NCBI GenBank assembly: GCA_945787435.1
Contig: CALZHX010000171.1
Location: 1-6,219 of the forward strand
DNA length: 6,219 nucleotides
Source: an uncultured Woeseiaceae bacterium
GTDB taxonomy: Bacteria; Pseudomonadota; Gammaproteobacteria; Steroidobacterales; Woeseiaceae
Direction of reading: 5' to 3'
Part shown: one piece after another, positions 1 through 4,899 of the stretch
Numbering within the stretch: the stretch's first letter is position 1
Layout of the letters: each line of letters begins with the position of its first letter
Translations under genes and position numbers: made by a program
The notes under the pieces: model-generated
Told to the model about the DNA's origin: nothing
Database searches by the model: none
Seen by the model: the letters and a program-made list of their open reading frames with translations, nothing else

Positions 1-59
1 ATAACGAGCGCCATCGCGACGAAAAATACGGCAATGAACAATGGAAAATCTTCGCCCAA
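1..59 (-). CDS. Putative membrane protein, N-terminal fragment (runs off left edge)
   Basis: This is a partial reading frame of 19 codons on the minus strand, cut by the left edge. A TTG start at 57-59 is preceded by an AGGAA Shine-Dalgarno sequence (68-72) with an 8-nt spacer. The frame translates as MGEDFPLFIAVFFVAMALV, with an acidic N-terminus followed by an almost wholly hydrophobic stretch typical of a first transmembrane helix. The frame is closed upstream by TGA near position 98-100, so there is little room for a longer protein, and no ATG is available near the ribosome site. It lies downstream of the RidA-like gene in the same direction, 164 nt away, and could be the next gene of that operon or an independent unit. 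The family cannot be named from 19 residues. Confidence is limited by the short length and the non-ATG start. Confidence 0.4.
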   Translation of the reverse strand, partial: MGEDFPLFIAVFFVAMALV

Positions 60-102
60 AACGCTCTTTCCTATCAGATTGCGACCGGCTGGAATGGGTC
101 AC

Positions 103-115
103 AAGCAGCCGCTCA
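103..115. repeat. Direct copy of palindrome half-site
   Basis: The 13-base string AAGCAGCCGCTCA recurs at 160-172 as AAGCAGCCGTTCA, with 12 of 13 bases identical. The second copy is the right arm of the palindrome at 139-171. The preceding bases are also alike (GGGTCAC before this copy, GGGTA before the other), which suggests a duplicated or decayed second element rather than chance. No gene covers this stretch. Confidence 0.5.
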
Positions 116-138
116 CTCAAGTGCGAATCGTAGCATCC

Positions 139-171
139 GAATGGCTGCTTTCACGGGTAAAGCAGCCGTTC
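139..171. repeat. Intergenic palindrome (13-bp stem, 7-base loop)
   Basis: Bases 139-151 pair with 159-171 around the loop CACGGGT. The core GGCTGCTTT (143-151) is perfectly complementary to AAAGCAGCC (159-167), and the stem extends outward by one G.T wobble and three further pairs. It lies in the 164-nt spacer between the RidA-like gene and the leftmost gene fragment. It could act as a transcription or processing hairpin for the leftward operon, but neither side carries a run of U, so it is not a standard intrinsic terminator. The shape and the partial second copy at 103-115 look more like a dispersed REP-type repeat. The rest of the spacer (60-223) shows nothing else convincing. Confidence 0.6.
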
Positions 172-223
172 AGAGACTACTACGCCATTCTCGCGATGAC
201 AGTTTACCTACCTCGGTATCCGA

Positions 224-667
224 CTAGTCGACGACAGCGATGCACTCGATTTCGGTTCGAGCACCAAGCGCGAGTCCGCTTGAGCCGAGCGCGCTCCTGG
301 CCGGTTTATTCGGAAAGAACGTCACGTAGACTTCATTCATCGCGGCCCATTCGGAAATATCGGCCAGGAATACCGTGCACTTCACGACCTTGTCCATCGA
401 CGAGCCAAACATCTCGAGTGTTTCGGAAATGTTTTCCAGCGTCTTTTTGGTCTCGGGCCCAATACCGCCCGCAACCAATGCGCCGGCTTCGGCGTCGTAG
501 CCGAGTGCGCCAGACAGGAATAGCAGGTTATCGACGCGGACGGCAGCCGAAAATGGCATGCCTTCATTGCCCGGTGCGCTGAGCCATTCGACATCAGTTT
601 CCTGATCGACTGACGCATTGCAGCCCACCAATACAGTCGCACAGAGAATAGTAATCAGTTTGTTCAT
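224..667 (-). CDS. RidA/YjgF-family protein with lipoprotein signal
   Basis: This 147-residue protein has an N-terminal signal (MNKLITILCATVLVGC) with a clear lipobox LVGC, so Cys16 would be lipidated. The +2 residue is Asn, not Asp, which permits sorting to the outer membrane. The mature part is a complete Rid domain, about 120 residues. It carries the family signature PARSALGSSGLALGARTEIE at 122-141. Arg124 matches the substrate-carboxylate Arg105 of E. coli RidA and Glu139 matches Glu120, while the Cys107 position is Ala. Family members hydrolyse reactive enamines/imines made by other enzymes and are usually cytoplasmic. Conserved Arg and Glu suggest this one could be active, but in the envelope. 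ATG at 665-667 follows the strong ribosome site AGAGAGGA with 8-nt spacing. The gene starts 16 nt after the GMC oxidoreductase stop, so it is almost certainly cotranscribed with it. The substrate is unknown. Confidence 0.9.
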   Translation of the reverse strand: MNKLITILCATVLVGCNASVDQETDVEWLSAPGNEGMPFSAAVRVDNLLFLSGALGYDAEAGALVAGGIGPETKKTLENISETLEMFGSSMDKVVKCTVFLADISEWAAMNEVYVTFFPNKPARSALGSSGLALGARTEIECIAVVD

Positions 668-675
668 TTTTGAAT

Positions 676-683
676 TCCTCTCT
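676..683 (-). promoter_or_regulatory. Strong ribosome binding site of the RidA-like gene
   Basis: On the minus strand this reads AGAGAGGA, eight bases before the ATG at 667. It lies wholly within the 16-nt gap after the GMC oxidoreductase stop codon. It is the best Shine-Dalgarno match in the window and fixes the start that includes the lipoprotein signal. Confidence 0.75.
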
Positions 684-2348
684 TTAAATCTCGCCCGCGG
701 TCGCAGCGGCCCTGATGTGATCGGCGGCGCGAAACGCCAGCGCCATAATGGTCATCGTTGGCTGGCCTCGACCGGATGTCACCATGCTGCTGCCGTCGCA
801 AATAAACAGGTTTGGCACATCATGACTGCGATGCTTGCTGTCAACGACAGATGTGGCCGGGTCATCGCCCATACGGCACGTGCCGAGCAGGTGTTCACCA
901 CCTGTCGTCGGGTGAATTCCGAATCGCCAGGACTTCTCGGCGCCGGCTGCTTCATGCAACTCCGCCATGCGGTCTTCGAGGAAACCGGCCGTAGCAAGAT
1001 CGTCAGCATGATCCATGTACGTGGCGCGAATCGCCGGACGGCCCCATGCGTCTTTGCTCTCCGGGTCCAGCGTGATGTTATTGCTGTCAAGTGCAAGCGA
1101 TGTCGTGCTGGCGACAAAACTCAGCGTTCGCGTAAAATCGTGCGCCATAGTGTCTTTGAAGCCCTTGCCCCAATGGGGCGTATCGGGATCTCGGCCAAGC
1201 AATGCGTGAATTATTGGTGTAGCCGAAAACAACGGTCGCGCGTCGATGCCACCTCCGCCATAGAATCCGCGCTTCTCATCAGTTTCGTAAAAGTCGTGCA
1301 CTATTCTCGATACCTGCACGCCTTTGTAGTCGTTCAGGGGGTGCTCGTACACACCGATGCTCAGGGCGTGAGCGTTGTACATCAGGTTACGTCCAACGAA
1401 GCCGCTGGAGTTTGCCAGGCCATCGGGATGTTGTGTGCTGGCTGACATCAACAACAGGCGAGCGGTCTCTGCGCCATTGGCAGACAGGACCACCGCTTTG
1501 ACTTTTTGCGCCTGCTCGACGCCATTGATGTCCAGGTAGACGACCTGGTCTGCCTTACCCTTGTTATTTGTATCAATTCGAATGACCGTGGAATCCGGCC
1601 GGATCTCACAGTTACCACTGGCCTCTGCCAGCGGAATCATGGCTGCGAGTGTCGAGGACTTGGCACCGGCTTCGCAGCCATACCACATGCAATAGCCACA
1701 GCTCACGCATCCCGCCCGCCCGTTATGCGGCTGCGACAAGATGGCATGGGGTTCGGCCTGCGCATGCAGTCCGAGCGCTGCGGCGCCTTTTTCGAGCAGT
1801 ACGCCGGATGATTTGATCGGCATTGGCGGCATCGGAAACGGTTTCGAACGCGGCGCATCGAAAGGCCCGGGTGCACCGGAAACACCGATCTCCCAGTCGA
1901 CTTTCGTGTAGTAGGGCTCGAGTTCCTCGTAACTGATCGGCCAATCGGCGAAGTTGGTACCCGATATAGGGCCGAGTAGGCTGCGTTCCTTGAAATCGAC
2001 AGGCCGCAGGCGCCAGAAGTTAGCCGTGAAATGCACGCTGCTGCCACCCACGCCGCGAGCATATCGAACCGGCGCCTGATCCGTCGGTTGAAGCGCTGTC
2101 TCGTTCTCGTAGTGACGGAAGGTCTGGCCATGAACGTCATTGCCACCGCCATGCAACTCTGATCGAAAGACGACAGATAATTCATCGTGCGTAAAGTCAC
2201 TTGCTTTGCGGTACGGGCCTTGCTCGAGTACTACGACGCTGAATCCCGCTGTTGCAAGTTCTTTGGCGAGGATACCGCCGGCTGAACCGGAGCCAATGAT
2301 TGCGAAGTCGACTTCTTCGCGCGTATCGAAGGTGGTCTCATTCGCCAT
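684..2348 (-). CDS. GMC-family FAD oxidoreductase (gluconate 2-dehydrogenase large-subunit type)
   Basis: This 554-residue flavoprotein should oxidise an alcohol, sugar or related substrate and pass electrons onward. The FAD dinucleotide fold begins with IGSGSAGG at 18-25 and ends its first half with Glu42. The FAD-attachment region is ARGVGGSSVHFTANFWRL at 97-114. A cysteine cluster C-x2-C-x2-C-x4-C occupies 214-225 (Cys214, 217, 220, 225), the area that carries a 3Fe-4S cluster in the related FAD glucose dehydrogenase. The C-terminal GMC domain has GGEHLLGTCRMG at 483-494, with catalytic-type His485, and ends with DGSSMVTSGRGQPTMTIMAL. Gln529 sits where most relatives have the Asn of NPT. 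No signal peptide is present; the protein would be exported with the Tat-signal small subunit encoded just upstream. The start at 2346-2348 is preceded by GGGAAGG with a 6-nt spacer and overlaps the upstream gene by 11 nt. A longer in-frame reading to 2426 lacks support. The substrate is not predictable. Confidence 0.92.
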   Translation of the reverse strand: MANETTFDTREEVDFAIIGSGSAGGILAKELATAGFSVVVLEQGPYRKASDFTHDELSVVFRSELHGGGNDVHGQTFRHYENETALQPTDQAPVRYARGVGGSSVHFTANFWRLRPVDFKERSLLGPISGTNFADWPISYEELEPYYTKVDWEIGVSGAPGPFDAPRSKPFPMPPMPIKSSGVLLEKGAAALGLHAQAEPHAILSQPHNGRAGCVSCGYCMWYGCEAGAKSSTLAAMIPLAEASGNCEIRPDSTVIRIDTNNKGKADQVVYLDINGVEQAQKVKAVVLSANGAETARLLLMSASTQHPDGLANSSGFVGRNLMYNAHALSIGVYEHPLNDYKGVQVSRIVHDFYETDEKRGFYGGGGIDARPLFSATPIIHALLGRDPDTPHWGKGFKDTMAHDFTRTLSFVASTTSLALDSNNITLDPESKDAWGRPAIRATYMDHADDLATAGFLEDRMAELHEAAGAEKSWRFGIHPTTGGEHLLGTCRMGDDPATSVVDSKHRSHDVPNLFICDGSSMVTSGRGQPTMTIMALAFRAADHIRAAATAGEI

Positions 2349-2937
2349 TGTCGGCCTTCCCATGTACCTCGGCATCGTAATAACCAAACGGGTATTGCCA
2401 CGGACCGTGGCCGCCCTCGAAGCCAATCAGTTCCCAACCGACCTGGTCCTTGTTGCCGCCGTATTTTTCCATTGCGAAGAAGCCGAAGATGGTCATTGCC
2501 CACATGAGATTGAAGAGCCCGCTGGACTCGCGGGTCTGCAGGAATGCATCCTGTTCGTCTTCGCTGAGATCGCCAAGGTGTACTGCGCTCGCATGTTCAC
2601 CGCGCAACGCATCATTGAACTCTGCGAGGCCGGCACGCGCGAAGTTGAGCTGGCCGCTCATCTCCGCAGCAAATGCCTTATCGATGAAGTGAATCACGCC
2701 AGCCTCTGAAGCCCCCGGCGTATCGGTCGTTGGAATAATGCGAGCGGCGATCGCGGCGAAATCCCTCGCTTCATCAGCCCCCAGGATCGCAAAGGCCATA
2801 CCTTCGTCTCTCGCCGAGCATGCCGTCTGGGTAATGGCAGCGAGCCCGGGTGCAAGCATACGCAGGTAGGCAGCACCGGTGAGCGTGCTTGTGGCTTGCA
2901 GGAAGCTGCGCCTGGAGAGGCTTTCCGGGATATTCAT
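2338..2937 (-). CDS. Gluconate 2-dehydrogenase subunit 3 family protein, Tat signal
   Basis: This 199-residue protein is the small partner of GMC dehydrogenases. The N-terminus has a twin-arginine motif SRRSFLQ at 8-14, followed by a moderately hydrophobic stretch to about residue 39, indicating folded export by Tat. The body shows the family block IIPTTDTPGASEAGVIHFID at 67-86 and the C-terminal block GWELIGFEGGHGPWQYPFG at 167-185. In studied relatives this subunit supports the FAD subunit and carries it across the membrane. That fits here because the next gene encodes a GMC protein without its own signal, with an 11-nt stop/start overlap. The ATG at 2935-2937 is preceded by AAAGG (2946-2950) at 8 nt. 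An in-frame extension up to 3210 would bury the Tat motif and cross the opposite gene, so it was not used. Cys40 follows QTA, which is a poor lipobox. Confidence 0.9.
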   Translation of the reverse strand: MNIPESLSRRSFLQATSTLTGAAYLRMLAPGLAAITQTACSARDEGMAFAILGADEARDFAAIAARIIPTTDTPGASEAGVIHFIDKAFAAEMSGQLNFARAGLAEFNDALRGEHASAVHLGDLSEDEQDAFLQTRESSGLFNLMWAMTIFGFFAMEKYGGNKDQVGWELIGFEGGHGPWQYPFGYYDAEVHGKADNGE

Positions 2938-2945
2938 ACAAATCG

Positions 2946-2950
2946 CCTTT
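2946..2950 (-). promoter_or_regulatory. Ribosome binding site of the Tat small-subunit gene
   Basis: The minus strand reads AAAGG, eight bases before the ATG at 2937. It supports the start that places the twin-arginine motif eight residues from the N-terminus. Confidence 0.55.
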
Positions 2951-2968
2951 GTTCTAGTTGTGAGCGCA

Positions 2969-2974
2969 AATATA
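2969..2974 (-). promoter_or_regulatory. Candidate -10 element for the leftward operon
   Basis: The minus strand reads TATATT, five of six matches to the sigma70 -10 consensus. Transcription would start near 2962, giving a leader of about 25 nt that contains the AAAGG ribosome site. No good -35 is present at 17-nt spacing (TCCTAT at 2992-2997), so an activator or another sigma factor may be needed. This is a prediction from sequence only. Confidence 0.4.
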
Positions 2975-3004
2975 CGAGGCAAGACAGTAGCATAGGATCG
3001 TATA
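2971..3004. repeat. Inverted repeat TATACGA-N20-TCGTATA in the divergent control region
   Basis: The 7-bp arms at 2971-2977 and 2998-3004 are exact inverse complements separated by 20 bases. Each arm runs outward into a -10-like hexamer, reading TCGTATATT leftward and TCGTATAAT rightward. It may be a symmetric pair of promoters or the two half-sites of a regulator controlling both operons. Confidence 0.5.
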
Positions 3005-3006
3005 AT
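3001..3006 (+). promoter_or_regulatory. Candidate -10 element for the uraH-xdhAB operon
   Basis: TATAAT is a perfect sigma70 -10 match, but it overlaps the first ATG (3005) of the downstream gene. If used, transcription would begin about 3012-3014, at or just before the second ATG (3014), giving a leaderless message. No clear -35 lies 16-18 nt upstream (GGCAAG at 2978-2983). The competing view is that the true promoter lies further upstream and this match is chance. Confidence 0.35.
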
Positions 3007-3361
3007 GGTGTGCATGGGACAACTGACAACGCACATCCTGGACACGGCGAACGGCATACCGGCTGCCGGCGTCGACGTACGGCTTTTTGCGCTGGACCGT
3101 GGGCGCGAACTCAAGGCCGCAGCGGTCACCAATACCGACGGTCGTTGTGAACATCCGCTGCTTATGGACGAATTACTGGTTGCTGGCGAGTATGAGCTCG
3201 AGTTCGACATCGGTGATTACTTCAGGTCACGTGGTGCAGAGCTCGACGATCCTGCATTTCTCAGTACCGTCGTCATTCGATTCGCCATGCAGGAAGACCA
3301 GCACTACCACGTCCCGCTGCTTGTTACGCCATGGAGCTACTCCACATACCGGGGTAGCTGA
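3005..3361 (+). CDS. uraH: 5-hydroxyisourate hydrolase (transthyretin-like)
   Basis: This 118-residue enzyme hydrolyses 5-hydroxyisourate, the product of urate oxidation, to OHCU on the route to allantoin. The N-terminal signature LTTHILDTANG at 7-17 supplies His10. TNTDGR at 42-47 supplies Arg47. HYHVPLL at 100-106 supplies the third active-site position (His102), and the protein ends with the diagnostic YRGS tetrapeptide (115-118). No signal peptide is present, so the protein should be cytoplasmic, unlike periplasmic HiuH forms. The length is normal for the family. Two starts compete. ATG 3005 has AGGA (2994-2997) seven bases upstream. ATG 3014 gives MGQLTTH, which matches the usual family N-terminus. 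It is first in the operon and ends 5 nt before xdhA. Function is highly secure; the exact start is not. Confidence 0.95.
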   Translation: MVCMGQLTTHILDTANGIPAAGVDVRLFALDRGRELKAAAVTNTDGRCEHPLLMDELLVAGEYELEFDIGDYFRSRGAELDDPAFLSTVVIRFAMQEDQHYHVPLLVTPWSYSTYRGS

Positions 3362-3366
3362 CCGCC

Positions 3367-4899
3367 ATGAGTGAGGACGGCCACAACATCGCAACATCGT
3401 CCGACACGATACGGTTCATGCTCGATGGCGAACTGTACGAGCTCGCTGACGTCGATCCAACGCGGACAGTGCTGCAGTTCCTGCGTGAGGACCTGGGCAG
3501 AACCGGAACCAAGGAAGGCTGTGCCGAGGGCGATTGTGGCGCATGTACAGTGGTGCTCGCGGAACTGAACAAAGACGGCAGCGATCTGACCGTGCGGGCG
3601 ATCAATTCCTGTATCCAGTTTCTGCCGACGCTCGACGGCAAAGAGCTCATCACTGTCGAGAGCCTGGGCCGGGACGGCAACCTGCATCCGGCACAGCAAG
3701 CGATGGTCGATCATCACGGCTCGCAATGCGGTTTCTGCACACCAGGATTCGTGATGTCCCTGCTCGCGTTATATAAGTCCAACCCGAAACCGTCACGTCG
3801 TGAGATCGATGATGCGCTGGCAGGCAATCTATGCCGTTGTACGGGTTACCGGCCGATCATTGCGGCTGCCGAAGCCATGTACGACGCCGGACCGGATACA
3901 GCCTGGCTGCGACAACCCGCCACGTCGGCCAACGCGAAGAACAAGGCGAAGAAACTCAGAGCGCCCACCGATCGAATCAATGCGCTCAAGGACTTGCGGC
4001 GCGATAGCTGCCTTACGCTGACCGGATCGGGCCGGACGTTCTTTGCGCCGACCACATCGGATGAGTTCGCCGGGCTTCTGGCGATCCATCCCGATGCGAC
4101 GATTCTGGCCGGTGGCACGGATATTGGGCTCTGGGTCACGAAACAACATCGCGAACTGGACACGATTATCTACACGGGGCGCATCGAGGAGCTCAACCAG
4201 GTCAAGGTAACCGTTTCACAAATCGAAATTGGTGCGGCCGTCTCGCTGACCGACGCGATGGAGCCCATACTCGACGCTTATCCGGACCTCGATGAACTCT
4301 TCAAGCGCTTCGCATCACCGCCGATTCGCAATGCCGGGACGCTGGGGGGCAACATTGCGAACGGCTCACCGATTGGCGATTCGATGCCGGCACTGATGGT
4401 AGCGGGAACGACACTGGTACTGCGCCGGGGCAGGAGTCGTCGTGAGGTATCGCTCGGAGATTTCTATATTGAATACCAGGTCAAAGATCTTCGCCCCGCC
4501 GAATTCATCGAATCGATCCGCATGCCCCTGCTTGGCGATGACGTGATCCTGCGCAGTCACAAGTTATCGAAGCGATTTGACCAGGACATTTCCGCTGTCT
4601 GCAGTGCCTATTGCCTGGAACTGGATGGCGAACTGGTCACAACGTTTCGCATGGCGTGCGGCGGCATGGCGGCGACGATACGGCGCGCAGAGAGGTGCGA
4701 GGCGGCAGTCGTTGGCAAGCCATGGAACAACGACACTATCGATGCTGCGTGCAAGGCGCTCGCGCGCGACTTCGAGCCAATATCGGATATGAGGGCTTCC
4801 AGGGGCTACCGCTTGCGTGGGGCGCAAAATCTCCTGCGCCGCTTCTACCTGGAGAGTCGCGGCGACGCTGACGCATCGGTGTATTCCTATGGGCGCTAA
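3367..4899 (+). CDS. xdhA: Xanthine dehydrogenase small subunit, 2Fe-2S and FAD domains (XdhA)
   Basis: This 510-residue subunit carries electrons from the molybdenum site through two 2Fe-2S clusters to FAD. The plant-type ferredoxin domain (about 14-100) has CAEGDCGAC, with Cys52, 57, 60 and later Cys82. The helical 2Fe-2S domain (about 105-175) has CGFC (121, 124) and CRCTG (156, 158). A charged linker (about 185-215) leads to the FAD domain, with LAGGTDIGLWV at 247-257 and RNAGTLGGNIANGSPIGDS at 321-339. The C-terminal flavoprotein domain covers about 395-500. All eight cluster cysteines are present. The fused FeS-FAD layout is that of bacterial XdhA, slightly longer than the roughly 460-490 residues of known forms. 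It begins 5 nt after uraH with only a weak GGGG sequence upstream, so it is probably translationally coupled. The end overlaps xdhB by 11 nt. Confidence 0.95.
   Translation: MSEDGHNIATSSDTIRFMLDGELYELADVDPTRTVLQFLREDLGRTGTKEGCAEGDCGACTVVLAELNKDGSDLTVRAINSCIQFLPTLDGKELITVESLGRDGNLHPAQQAMVDHHGSQCGFCTPGFVMSLLALYKSNPKPSRREIDDALAGNLCRCTGYRPIIAAAEAMYDAGPDTAWLRQPATSANAKNKAKKLRAPTDRINALKDLRRDSCLTLTGSGRTFFAPTTSDEFAGLLAIHPDATILAGGTDIGLWVTKQHRELDTIIYTGRIEELNQVKVTVSQIEIGAAVSLTDAMEPILDAYPDLDELFKRFASPPIRNAGTLGGNIANGSPIGDSMPALMVAGTTLVLRRGRSRREVSLGDFYIEYQVKDLRPAEFIESIRMPLLGDDVILRSHKLSKRFDQDISAVCSAYCLELDGELVTTFRMACGGMAATIRRAERCEAAVVGKPWNNDTIDAACKALARDFEPISDMRASRGYRLRGAQNLLRRFYLESRGDADASVYSYGR

Noticed and set aside
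139..171. Intrinsic terminator for the leftward operon
   Set aside because: The stem is strong, but no T-rich run follows it in either direction, so it is listed as a palindromic repeat.
1..582. Open frame on the plus strand across the left end, with an ATG at 34
   Set aside because: It runs antisense through nearly all of the RidA-like gene, its translation is Arg/Ser/Pro-rich with no recognisable domain, and the opposite strand holds a complete conserved protein.
618..1445. Plus-strand frame of 275 codons opposite the GMC gene
   Set aside because: It is antisense to a conserved flavoprotein, has no recognisable domain or ribosome site, and reads through the other strand's catalytic motifs.
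2349..2426. 26-residue N-terminal extension of the GMC oxidoreductase
   Set aside because: The start at 2348 has a good ribosome site and puts the FAD fold at the usual distance from the N-terminus; the extension would lie entirely inside the small-subunit gene.
2958..2966. TTGTGAGCG, identical to part of the lac operator
   Set aside because: The match stops after nine bases, the inverted half is missing, and no LacI-type gene or sugar-specific context supports it.
2938..3210. 91-residue N-terminal extension of the Tat small subunit
   Set aside because: It crosses the divergent promoter region and the start of uraH, and would displace the twin-arginine signal from the N-terminus.
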